Positions 50,684-63,449 of a stretch of 64,000 nt of DNA are shown piece after piece. The position numbers were made by a program, and so were the translations under genes. This DNA is from Oegoconia quadripuncta (Eukaryota; Arthropoda; Insecta; Lepidoptera; Autostichidae). Where the stretch lies: the NCBI GenBank assembly GCA_949316235.1, contig OX438748.1, positions 3,475,001-3,539,000 of the forward strand, written 5' to 3'. Below the pieces are notes generated by a model, which ran no database searches, was not told where the DNA came from, and was given only the letters and a program-made list of their open reading frames with translations. Numbering within the stretch: position 1 is the first letter of the stretch; the number at the start of each line of letters is the position of its first letter.

Positions 50684-53600
50684 CTGAGCTTGGTTCACTG
50701 CGATTCTTTTTAATTCAAATTAGTATGGTTTGTTAGAATTTTAAAAGATTTTGAGTAGGTGACATTTGGTTTGGTAATCTGATAGTGACTTCTATAGTCA
50801 CAATTTGTTATCGTGAAATGGAAGGAACTAGAAATGTATACGTAGTATAGGAAAATTTAAGTAGAGCGTTCTTTGTCAAAATTGTTTCTGAGTTCGAGAA
50901 AAGATTAGGTTTTATGCTAAGTAAAGCTAGGATACTTGTGGAATTAGCGTAGCACCTAGTAAGTCTTTGCTATTAAAGTTAAGCAGATTACAGGTAACTG
51001 ATGTTAAGTGGTTACATGACAGAGATGCCCATTCGTATTCAAGGTTATAGGCTGGTCTTTAAAAGTAGTAAGGAAGAGCCTGTTAAACTCAGTGGATTAG
51101 CAATTGTGAGTTATTTCAAAAGCCCAGGGCTAATGAAATAGGGCTAGCCTAGCATAATTTGCTAGAAGCTAAAATAATTTCTATAAAAAAAATTGCATCG
51201 AAATCGGTTTAGTCTTTTTAAATGTAGGGAGGTAAGAGTGACAAACGCATATACCTTCATGTTCCATGGAGGGTGAATGAATAGAAGTTGCAGGAAAGAG
51301 GGGTAGATAGGTTATTCAATTTTTAATCTGTCGACCCGGAACAGATAATAATATTATTATAATTAATTTTAATTAAAATTTTACATGCATGAAAATTAAT
51401 ATTGTGCGCACGTTAGAGGCTAGTTTAGCATAAGATTACCATAAGCGCTTATACGAAGTTGTGGAGAGAAAAATTGTATCAAAATCGGTTTAGTCTTTTT
51501 GCGAGTAGAGAGGTCAAGAACGAAATATCACCTGATGGAACAATGAAATTTCTGAAATGCAGATGTGACAGGGGGTGAGCCCATCGACATTGAAACTTGC
51601 AATTAGGGTTTTATTTAAAAAAAAAAATCTTGCATCAGAATCGGTTTATGTTTTTATTTTGTTGCAAGTTAAAGGGGGAGGTTACAGTTTCGGATCATCT
51701 TAGTGAATTGAATTCGGAACACTAGAAGTGGATAGAAGTTCATTCATCATCATCATATTTAAGTTACATTCCCACACCTGGTGATGGACCTGATCTCTAT
51801 TACGTCAACTATTAGAAGTGTTAGGTAACTATTTAGAAAGTGTTACAGAGTAAAATAAAGTATATTTTACATTTATACTATATGTACTATATAGGTATAC
51901 ATGTACTTATGTACTTGCATTGTCTGAAATGAATAGGTATATTAGGATGTGCTCAGGTAGCCAATGTTAATGTAAGTTAATGCAAGTAATCTTCCTTACG
52001 TAAAATATTTATATTTTGACGTATTTTACTTTGACACCCTGTGTAATCTCAATTATTATATATAAATTTTTGGACATCTTATCTTATCACATGCCATCTC
52101 GTCTTAACTCGTCTCAGTTTGTCCTATCTTATTAATTGTATGTAGGTTATTTTCTTCTCCAGGCCCATGCTGCCTCTCTGACAAGTTTATATGTCAAACA
52201 GACAGTGTTGCTTATTTTTTAGTTATTTACCTTACATATTAAAATGGATAACCATAAGATATTAAAAGAAAAGAGAGATGAGTTATCAACTGAAGTTTGA
52301 CTATAGTATTGAGTGTTCACTACAGTATTGCATATTAAGATGCAATTGGATTTTATTTATTGGGGATAGATAGACATGATAGAGTAAACTTATATTTATT
52401 TTGATAACAGCCTAATATGATTCTGATACAAACTTAATTGATCATAAGGTTGTTATTCCATATTTTCCAATTTAGAAATTTAAATTATATGAACCGCTGA
52501 AGGAATCTAAGTAACCATTTTATCAGTATTTTGTTTAATACATGAAAAACACATCTTATATGTGGGATTGTATAGGTTTGTCTGAACGCGGAGCATCTGT
52601 ATGAGCTTTAGAATATCAAAACACATGCAAAGTATTCTATTGGTGTTACCTAACTTAACTGCCGTTTACCTTTGTATGTGAAGTACAGGTCTAGCTAGGT
52701 TGTCATTGAGTTCTTGCTCATTAACATAACTTTTTCAGTGGCTAGCAAATAAGTAATGTATTGTTCACTTCAACCATACAACTTCATCAGGCTTCAAACT
52801 TTATTTACTTCACCCCGCTTACTTTTCAATTGAAATTGTAACAAGTTTGTTAAATTTGTGATGCTCCTAATCGATGATGTCGAATCGAATCGATGGAATT
52901 CAGACATGTACCTACTCATAGGTTTACAAAAGATTAAGTGTCAGGTCGTACAGTCTGCTTCATGGTTTGCCAATTATATACTTCTATTGAACAATATTAA
53001 AATTTACAAAAACTTTTAATGTGTCTGTATAGCTTATCAGGTTTAGGCATTCATTTAGCTCATTGGTTGCACCGCTACACTTAGGAAAGATGTTTGAGGT
53101 AGGTACATCAATAAATATTTTTCCAAATGTATGGCAAACCATTCAGTAACACATTTAAATGTGTAGGGTCCGTGTTTATTGATGGACAAGTAAAGTTTAC
53201 CTGAAGCAGTACCTATATTAGTATCAAATAGACAGGTACATCAATATTTTCAGTGGAAGTACTAGCTAGCAGTGTATTCAAGCATAAATCTGAAGTCAAT
53301 CGCATACTTGATTGTGTTCTAGGTAGATAAACGCGTTGGAAATAGTTAGAAGGCATTGTCTTTACATAGCCGATTATGGAACCAGCTATTGACTTTCACA
53401 GGAGATTTTATCAAAACATTAGGTTCATTATTGGTGCAAGTAAGAGTAAATTCAGTGGATAGCGAACTTAATTTTACACAATGTAAGAGCAAGCAAGTTA
53501 CCTATAGATATGTGTATTAACCGTAAGGTAGCATTGCTTAAGGTGATGGAAGACAGTTTAGAATTCGAATTATGTTACTTTTTGTTTACCTCTTGCAAAC

Positions 53601-54142
53601 AAAGTTGTAGTGTTGGCATTTTCTTCCAATGTAGATAACTTGGAGATTACTAGGTTACTTTCAACCTACAAGCAACCCTCTTATTGACGCGCTATATTTC
53701 ACTTATAAGAATGTTAATAGGTAGCTGATATTTAGAAATATACTCGGGATAGGATTATTTTAATTCGTTATGTTATAATAAACCTAAGCATGGTTCATCA
53801 AATTTCTACAGAAGAGTTAATGGTGCTAGACCTTTTGTGATAGAATCGAAGTTATTAAAGACAGTGGTTATATGAGATTCATTAGTGTGGCTCTTGGATC
53901 AGAATGTGGAGGACCTAGGTAACTTGAGATAAATTGAGGTCTGTAGGTAGAGGAAGGCCTAGGAGAAGGAGGAGTAGGAGAGGGAACATACTTATTATAC
54001 CTACAATTTAGATTCACATACTCTAATATACCTTGGTATATGAAATAAGGAACAGGAGGATGTGGTTATGTGTTTAGTGGAGAATTAGTTTACGATTTAA
54101 TTAAATATTAGATTAACTAACATTTTATATTTCAAACTTTAT

Positions 54143-54355
54143 ATAACCACTAGCTGTCCGCCCGCGGCTTCGCTTGCGTGGCATAGCCTTGTCGCGGATT
54201 TGTTTGTCCCGCGGGAACGACTCATTTAATCGGTATGAAGGATAGCCTATGTCTCGGACCAAGGTATGTTCTGCTTACATACCAAATTTTCGTCCAAATC
54301 GGTGTATCCGTTTCGACGTGATTGAACAACAACTTTTGCATTATTTAGATTTAAA
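54143..54355 (-). mobile_element. Helitron-like repeat nested in the internal region
   Basis: CCACTAGCTGTCCGCCCGCG at the left is the reversed CTAG end. GTATCCGTTTCGACGTGATT lies near the right. Present at the equal place in the second copy (62213-62425), so it was there before the array formed. Confidence 0.65.
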
Positions 54356-55364
54356 ATAAGGATGGCGAAAGAAATGGTTTATTCAACTTATTTTAATTGC
54401 AACGATTAAATATTTACCTGGAATGAGAAAAATAATAAATTTATACTCATTCTAGACTTGTGAAATGAGGAAGGGAAATACATTAAACATCCTTACGGAG
54501 TGCATTTAGGCTATTTTGCTGAAATTATTGGAAGCGAGAGAAGTCTTTGCATTTAGCTCCTGTGAAGTGAGTGGGTCAGGCGAGAGAGTGAGCGAGGAAG
54601 AATATGAAAGGAGATGCAAGAATGTGGAACTTTACGACGACTATATCATTCCTATGACTCGACTTTGACTCAGGACAAGAAAGGGACCTAGTTCATTTTA
54701 CAGGCTGCGAAATGTAGAGAGTGACTCTTATTCACATTCGCGTCTGGAGACATCACACTTACATTTAATTCTCCTATGAATTGATGCAAGGCTTAAGTTA
54801 TGCGACCCATTTTGGTCGATATTTTTAGGAGAATTAACACACTCACATGGATATCTACGAACGGCAACTTACCTTCACCCAATATGAGCAGGCATTGTTT
54901 ACGGAAAGCGGAAGTCGGGAGATAAGCAATCATAGTGCTACTAATCCTTCATAGCTATTAAAGTACTCCAATTGACAGCAGGGATATATTTTGGATTGCA
55001 ATAAACTCGTGAGTAGTAAGCGAAAGCGTGTTTTGTTATGAAAAATATAGATTTACTAGAGATGTTGGGGAGTCACACCCCTGATTCCAGCATGCGGTTG
55101 TGAGTTTCCTTGTGAGAGGGAGTGGTATCACAATTGTTTTATTTGAGGTTTCCGTTGGAAGCTAAACTTTTAATGTAAAATATTAGGTTTAAAAACACAC
55201 CACATAAAAAGGAAAGCAGCTCTAAACGAAAATGTGAATAAACGGATTAAATCCTCAGGGAGTTTTAGTTGCAGTTGTGGTTTAATTTGAGACGTATGTT
55301 TATGAATAGGGAAATTTGAGGTTTACCAATTTTATTCGACAATTATTTTATATTTATCTTTTAA

Positions 55365-55379
55365 AATCGAGGGGTAGAT
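55365..55379 (+). other. Candidate polypurine tract
   Basis: AAATCGAGGGGTAGA directly before the second LTR (TTGTAACGG). Only mostly purine, so the match is moderate. The second internal copy has the same at 63435-63449. Confidence 0.5.
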
Positions 55380-55801
55380 TGTAACGGACCAAGTCTCTTC
55401 GTTATGATTCACAAACATATTTGAGGCTAGCAATTTACCCCGGCTTTATTCGAATTTTATTTAGACTGCATTTTAAGATTAGATTAGATAATTTCTTCGC
55501 ACAACATGTAATGCAATAATTGTTGTATGGCGGGGCAACTAATTATTAGTATGAGTCACAGTCCATCTACTAATGAGAATTGTATCGAAATCGGTGGAGT
55601 AATTTCTGAGATAGGTTTATATAGACAGGCAAAATGAGGAACGGAAACTATAGCTTATTTGAGTGTAAATTTCCATACAACAAACCAAATTGCACCCAAT
55701 CTTGAGGAACCCTAATTCTATAGCGCAATAGAGGAAAGCCTCGGATATCGCCAAAAGTTCTACGTCATAACAAAAGAAGTTAGCTTGTGATCCATCGATC
55801 T

Positions 55802-55836
55802 TTCGAGAAGTTTCTAGAAGGAAATTCTTTCTAGAA
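55802..55836 (+). promoter_or_regulatory. Heat shock element cluster, second LTR
   Basis: Identical to 47732-47766. Confidence 0.75.
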
Positions 55837-55983
55837 GGAATGGAAATTTGCATTTTAAATATAGAAGGGACGCCTCGGGTGTCATCGAAAGTCTTGCGAC
55901 GAAAACAGAAGAAGTGAATTTGTGTTCCATTGTTCTTTTCAAAATCAAAAATTCGAAATTTTCACGGCGTCCTTTTGCGTGGG

Positions 55984-55991
55984 TATAAAAG
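55984..55991 (+). promoter_or_regulatory. TATA box, second LTR
   Basis: Identical to 47914-47921, same distance from the heat shock element. Confidence 0.75.
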
Positions 55992-56324
55992 GTGAGGGGG
56001 GGGAGAGACGTGAGTTACTCGGAGGCGGATCGCAGCACAGGGAAGACGGAGAAAAAGTCGACGGACCTCGGCAGAAGTGGATCAAGATAGTGATAAGTGG
56101 ACTTCAGTGCGGACATCCGGATTTACTAGGTGAGTAGTTGATTACTCCAGGACGGACCGTGACGAAGCAGTCAACACGAAGAAGAGGACAGACGCGGGAT
56201 ACACCAGGACGGACCGAGACGGAGCAGTCAACACGAAGAAGAGGTCGACGGGCCACGGCAGATCCAATACAAGGCGCGGAGTCTGTGAGAAGCGGGGAGC
56301 AGTGCGGTCATCCGGGTTCTCCAG

Positions 56325-58710
56325 GTGAGTAGTTTGATTATTACTATTGCATATTTGCGTCTTAACCTATTTTTATAAGAGGTCGCCATCTGTCTAGAAG
56401 GTTATTTATTTGCAACAGTCGCAAGTTAGGGAGAGCAGGCAATTGTTTGGTGTTACCCGACATGATAAAATGGGTTCGCTACCTGTTTATAAAGCTAATT
56501 GTTTATAACAGTCGCAAGTTAGGGGGAGCAGGCAATTGATAGGCGTTACCCGACATGCTAAGATGTGTTCGCTATCTGTTTATATTGTTTATAAGATGAG
56601 TTCGCTATCTGTCTAGGAAGCGCAGGTTAGGGAGAGCAGGCAATTTTTAGTCGTTACCCGACATGCTAAGACAGGTTCGCTATCTGTTTAAACATTGCAT
56701 TATAAACAGCTATAAGTCTGAGAGTGTGAATAGTAGGTATCATATATGTTTGGAGACTAAGCTAGTAATATTCGAGGCATTCTCGTAGGAAGACGACCAG
56801 GTTATAAGGGAATGGGGGTAGTGGGCGACAGGTTCTAAGCCTTTAGCAGTGAGTGGTTTAGGTTTGATAGCCCGACGAAAGGGCATTCTAAACGCAAAGA
56901 CTGATTTATTTTTGATTTGAGGACTCGGCCTTCCGAGCTATTGAGGCACAGAAATTAATAGACCCAATTTGTCTAATAACCATTCGTGACGCTACCAGTA
57001 CTAATCCTACTTAAAGAAATCGTCGTCGGATAGCCTCTCGGATATTTGAAGATAGTGGGAGTCTTTCCGGAGCAGGCTGAGCAGACTCCTAGGAAGGTTC
57101 CTTGCCCAAAGGGATAGGGACTGACCTAAATAATAAATGACAGCCATTCTCCTTAAATGTACTTGGGAAATTCCGATGTCACGATTTATCTAAGGTAATT
57201 TTACCTGGAACGTACTGAACAGCTGAACTAATGCGTAGTTAAGTTCCATTTACTTACACAAGGATAGCTTGATCCATCCGTTTGTGTTTATCTATATTTT
57301 TATCCTATATTTATTGTAATTGAGCCAACCAGTCAAGAGCTGAACTGATAACCAAATCAGGTACGACCGCTTAAAGAATGAATTATACAGTTAAATTTAC
57401 TGAATTTATAGCTTGAAATAATGAGCTAATTTTGTTGTACGTTACTAATTAGGACAGGCTGAGCAGTTCCTATTAGCCTCTCTTCTGCTAGAGAACGTAG
57501 AAGATGCTAACTACTTCATGTTGGTAATATACAGCAACATAAGCCATAAGGGCCAAGCAGAGCAATGCCCTTTATATAGCGAATTCCAGAGAATGATGGA
57601 ATAGCTATTCTTCAACTAACTGTGATGGGTGAAACACATCATAGTTTTCTAATCCTCGAAACTATCATTTGAGAGGTCGAATCTGATTTAGTACATCTAT
57701 TTCGTTATATATATGTTTATTACCAATATCTAAGTTTTATGTCCTCTTATAGAGAAAAGTCGTCATATCTGACAGACACTGATTGAGTGATTAAAGGCTC
57801 TTCTCCCATAAATTAAGAAATGTTAGCGGCAGACGGCTATCCCGTCCGGAGACGCGGCCGATGGTAGCTGGCTATGATCAGCGGAAGGTTACTTCCGGAG
57901 CGGGGAGGGGCTCCTACTTTACCGCACCAAAACTAGTTTGTTTACTAGTCTATTTAATGTTATATAGTTTCAAGTGGTATCTGGTCAGTCAGGGTTCCTA
58001 GGTCCAATAAGAGAATGCTCTATACTAATTTATCCAAGGTATTAGATAGAGCTTCCTAGATTCAGTAGGGCTAGTAGGGTAATCATTTCAGATTCCGTCA
58101 GGCATTGTTCTGTAGACCAATTAGTTAGGGATTAGAAATACATAGCCAATAGGTAGTGAGAAGTTAGTTAGATAAGCATTTCTACGTTCCTAAAAGGATT
58201 TGGTTTACTATCGGACACAACGTAGCACTAGACGAATCACAAGGCCATATATAAATCAGAAACCATTCCAAATGTCTATACGTACTTAGTTACTTTTTAG
58301 GGTTCCGTAGGTAAAATGGTTCTCACGCGAGAGTTCCGTAGGTAGGTAAGTTAGAGTCGGTTAATTAGGAAGGCTAAAGGTTTAGCGTGTTACATTCATC
58401 ATCATCATTCCATTTTATTATTTTCATTATTATAAATAATTTATTTCTTCACACCACTACTTTCATCACATACATATTACGGGCAGTACTGTAAGGAGAA
58501 TATCCTTCGGCGTATCCTTCACATAAAACTTTACTAGTTATTAGAAAATATTACTTTTCTAGGGCAACCTTGCCGTCTTACTAGGGGTCATATTCTCAAA
58601 ATAACTAGTCTAGTAACACACCACTACCACTCTACTCCATTTTACACTTTAACCTATTTAAGTATATTTATTTACATATTTTATTTATATATTTAATCAT
58701 TTCTTCTCAG
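56325..58710 (+). other. Intron-like segment, second LTR
   Basis: Same donor and acceptor as in the first LTR. In a read-through transcript of the array, the donor of one LTR could also join acceptors downstream. Confidence 0.5.
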
Positions 58711-58732
58711 GAGGGTTTAGGGGGGCGTTACA

Positions 58733-61700
58733 ATTTGGTGCCGTGACCAGGATCTGAGCTTGGTTCACTGCGATTCTTTTTAATTCAAATTAGTATGGTT
58801 TGTTAGAATTTTAAAAGATTTTGAGTAGGTGACATTTGGTTTGGTAATCTGATAGTGACTTCTATAGTCACAATTTGTTATCGTGAAATGGAAGGAACTA
58901 GAAATGTATACGTAGTATAGGAAAATTTAAGTAGAGCGTTCTTTGTCAAAATTGTTTCTGAGTTCGAGAAAAGATTAGGTTTTATGCTAAGTAAAGCTAG
59001 GATACTTGTGGAATTAGCGTAGCACCTAGTAAGTCTTTGCTATTAAAGTTAAGCAGATTACAGGTAACTGATGTTAAGTGGTTACATGACAGAGATGCCC
59101 ATTCGTATTCAAGGTTATAGGCTGGTCTTTAAAAGTAGTAAGGAAGAGCCTGTTAAACTCAGTGGATTAGCAATTGTGAGTTATTTCAAAAGCCCAGGGC
59201 TAATGAAATAGGGCTAGCCTAGCATAATTTGCTAGAAGCTAAAATAATTTCTATAAAAAAAATTGCATCGAAATCGGTTTAGTCTTTTTAAATGTAGGGA
59301 GGTAAGAGTGACAAACGCATATACCTTCATGTTCCATGGAGGGTGAATGAATAGAAGTTGCAGGAAAGAGGGGTAGATAGGTTATTCAATTTTTAATCTG
59401 TCGACCCGGAACAGATAATAATATTATTATAATTAATTTTAATTAAAATTTTACATGCATGAAAATTAATATTGTGCGCACGTTAGAGGCTAGTTTAGCA
59501 TAAGATTACCATAAGCGCTTATACGAAGTTGTGGAGAGAAAAATTGTATCAAAATCGGTTTAGTCTTTTTGCGAGTAGAGAGGTCAAGAACGAAATATCA
59601 CCTGATGGAACAATGAAATTTCTGAAATGCAGATGTGACAGGGGGTGAGCCCATCGACATTGAAACTTGCAATTAGGGTTTTATTTAAAAAAAAAAATCT
59701 TGCATCAGAATCGGTTTATGTTTTTATTTTGTTGCAAGTTAAAGGGGGAGGTTACAGTTTCGGATCATCTTAGTGAATTGAATTCGGAACACTAGAAGTG
59801 GATAGAAGTTCATTCATCATCATCATATTTAAGTTACATTCCCACACCTGGTGATGGACCTGATCTCTATTACGTCAACTATTAGAAGTGTTAGGTAACT
59901 ATTTAGAAAGTGTTACAGAGTAAAATAAAGTATATTTTACATTTATACTATATGTACTATATAGGTATACATGTACTTATGTACTTGCATTGTCTGAAAT
60001 GAATAGGTATATTAGGATGTGCTCAGGTAGCCAATGTTAATGTAAGTTAATGCAAGTAATCTTCCTTACGTAAAATATTTATATTTTGACGTATTTTACT
60101 TTGACACCCTGTGTAATCTCAATTATTATATATAAATTTTTGGACATCTTATCTTATCACATGCCATCTCGTCTTAACTCGTCTCAGTTTGTCCTATCTT
60201 ATTAATTGTATGTAGGTTATTTTCTTCTCCAGGCCCATGCTGCCTCTCTGACAAGTTTATATGTCAAACAGACAGTGTTGCTTATTTTTTAGTTATTTAC
60301 CTTACATATTAAAATGGATAACCATAAGATATTAAAAGAAAAGAGAGATGAGTTATCAACTGAAGTTTGACTATAGTATTGAGTGTTCACTACAGTATTG
60401 CATATTAAGATGCAATTGGATTTTATTTATTGGGGATAGATAGACATGATAGAGTAAACTTATATTTATTTTGATAACAGCCTAATATGATTCTGATACA
60501 AACTTAATTGATCATAAGGTTGTTATTCCATATTTTCCAATTTAGAAATTTAAATTATATGAACCGCTGAAGGAATCTAAGTAACCATTTTATCAGTATT
60601 TTGTTTAATACATGAAAAACACATCTTATATGTGGGATTGTATAGGTTTGTCTGAACGCGGAGCATCTGTATGAGCTTTAGAATATCAAAACACATGCAA
60701 AGTATTCTATTGGTGTTACCTAACTTAACTGCCGTTTACCTTTGTATGTGAAGTACAGGTCTAGCTAGGTTGTCATTGAGTTCTTGCTCATTAACATAAC
60801 TTTTTCAGTGGCTAGCAAATAAGTAATGTATTGTTCACTTCAACCATACAACTTCATCAGGCTTCAAACTTTATTTACTTCACCCCGCTTACTTTTCAAT
60901 TGAAATTGTAACAAGTTTGTTAAATTTGTGATGCTCCTAATCGATGATGTCGAATCGAATCGATGGAATTCAGACATGTACCTACTCATAGGTTTACAAA
61001 AGATTAAGTGTCAGGTCGTACAGTCTGCTTCATGGTTTGCCAATTATATACTTCTATTGAACAATATTAAAATTTACAAAAACTTTTAATGTGTCTGTAT
61101 AGCTTATCAGGTTTAGGCATTCATTTAGCTCATTGGTTGCACCGCTACACTTAGGAAAGATGTTTGAGGTAGGTACATCAATAAATATTTTTCCAAATGT
61201 ATGGCAAACCATTCAGTAACACATTTAAATGTGTAGGGTCCGTGTTTATTGATGGACAAGTAAAGTTTACCTGAAGCAGTACCTATATTAGTATCAAATA
61301 GACAGGTACATCAATATTTTCAGTGGAAGTACTAGCTAGCAGTGTATTCAAGCATAAATCTGAAGTCAATCGCATACTTGATTGTGTTCTAGGTAGATAA
61401 ACGCGTTGGAAATAGTTAGAAGGCATTGTCTTTACATAGCCGATTATGGAACCAGCTATTGACTTTCACAGGAGATTTTATCAAAACATTAGGTTCATTA
61501 TTGGTGCAAGTAAGAGTAAATTCAGTGGATAGCGAACTTAATTTTACACAATGTAAGAGCAAGCAAGTTACCTATAGATATGTGTATTAACCGTAAGGTA
61601 GCATTGCTTAAGGTGATGGAAGACAGTTTAGAATTCGAATTATGTTACTTTTTGTTTACCTCTTGCAAACAAAGTTGTAGTGTTGGCATTTTCTTCCAAT

Positions 61701-63449
61701 GTAGATAACTTGGAGATTACTAGGTTACTTTCAACCTACAAGCAACCCTCTTATTGACGCGCTATATTTCACTTATAAGAATGTTAATAGGTAGCTGATA
61801 TTTAGAAATATACTCGGGATAGGATTATTTTAATTCGTTATGTTATAATAAACCTAAGCATGGTTCATCAAATTTCTACAGAAGAGTTAATGGTGCTAGA
61901 CCTTTTGTGATAGAATCGAAGTTATTAAAGACAGTGGTTATATGAGATTCATTAGTGTGGCTCTTGGATCAGAATGTGGAGGACCTAGGTAACTTGAGAT
62001 AAATTGAGGTCTGTAGGTAGAGGAAGGCCTAGGAGAAGGAGGAGTAGGAGAGGGAACATACTTATTATACCTACAATTTAGATTCACATACTCTAATATA
62101 CCTTGGTATATGAAATAAGGAACAGGAGGATGTGGTTATGTGTTTAGTGGAGAATTAGTTTACGATTTAATTAAATATTAGATTAACTAACATTTTATAT
62201 TTCAAACTTTATATAACCACTAGCTGTCCGCCCGCGGCTTCGCTTGCGTGGCATAGCCTTGTCGCGGATTTGTTTGTCCCGCGGGAACGACTCATTTAAT
62301 CGGTATGAAGGATAGCCTATGTCTCGGACCAAGGTATGTTCTGCTTACATACCAAATTTTCGTCCAAATCGGTGTATCCGTTTCGACGTGATTGAACAAC
62401 AACTTTTGCATTATTTAGATTTAAAATAAGGATGGCGAAAGAAATGGTTTATTCAACTTATTTTAATTGCAACGATTAAATATTTACCTGGAATGAGAAA
62501 AATAATAAATTTATACTCATTCTAGACTTGTGAAATGAGGAAGGGAAATACATTAAACATCCTTACGGAGTGCATTTAGGCTATTTTGCTGAAATTATTG
62601 GAAGCGAGAGAAGTCTTTGCATTTAGCTCCTGTGAAGTGAGTGGGTCAGGCGAGAGAGTGAGCGAGGAAGAATATGAAAGGAGATGCAAGAATGTGGAAC
62701 TTTACGACGACTATATCATTCCTATGACTCGACTTTGACTCAGGACAAGAAAGGGACCTAGTTCATTTTACAGGCTGCGAAATGTAGAGAGTGACTCTTA
62801 TTCACATTCGCGTCTGGAGACATCACACTTACATTTAATTCTCCTATGAATTGATGCAAGGCTTAAGTTATGCGACCCATTTTGGTCGATATTTTTAGGA
62901 GAATTAACACACTCACATGGATATCTACGAACGGCAACTTACCTTCACCCAATATGAGCAGGCATTGTTTACGGAAAGCGGAAGTCGGGAGATAAGCAAT
63001 CATAGTGCTACTAATCCTTCATAGCTATTAAAGTACTCCAATTGACAGCAGGGATATATTTTGGATTGCAATAAACTCGTGAGTAGTAAGCGAAAGCGTG
63101 TTTTGTTATGAAAAATATAGATTTACTAGAGATGTTGGGGAGTCACACCCCTGATTCCAGCATGCGGTTGTGAGTTTCCTTGTGAGAGGGAGTGGTATCA
63201 CAATTGTTTTATTTGAGGTTTCCGTTGGAAGCTAAACTTTTAATGTAAAATATTAGGTTTAAAAACACACCACATAAAAAGGAAAGCAGCTCTAAACGAA
63301 AATGTGAATAAACGGATTAAATCCTCAGGGAGTTTTAGTTGCAGTTGTGGTTTAATTTGAGACGTATGTTTATGAATAGGGAAATTTGAGGTTTACCAAT
63401 TTTATTCGACAATTATTTTATATTTATCTTTTAAAATCGAGGGGTAGAT
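58733..63449 (+). mobile_element. Non-coding internal region, second copy
   Basis: Same length as the first copy; no difference noticed by eye in the lines compared. Includes the Helitron-like insert at 62213-62425. Confidence 0.9.
58736..58753 (+). other. Primer binding site for histidine tRNA, second copy
   Basis: Identical to 50666-50683. Confidence 0.85.

Larger units (their letters stand above)
50663..55379 (+). mobile_element. Non-coding internal region, first copy
   Basis: 4717 bases between LTRs. No gag or pol remnant of useful length. The only frame with a start that looks gene-like is an 18-codon piece at 52244-52300 (MDNHKILKEKRDELSTEV), which could be a gag start or chance. Older repeats are embedded: a GACAGGGGGTGAGCCCATCG repeat at 51525-51600 and a Helitron-like copy at 54143-54355. 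There are many short AT-rich parts. Packaging signals would be expected just after the primer site, but I cannot identify one. Confidence 0.85.
55380..58732 (+). repeat. LTR, second copy
   Basis: Same length as the first. One substitution noticed: A at 49089 is G at 57159. It is both the 3' LTR of the first unit and the 5' LTR of the second. Confidence 0.9.
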
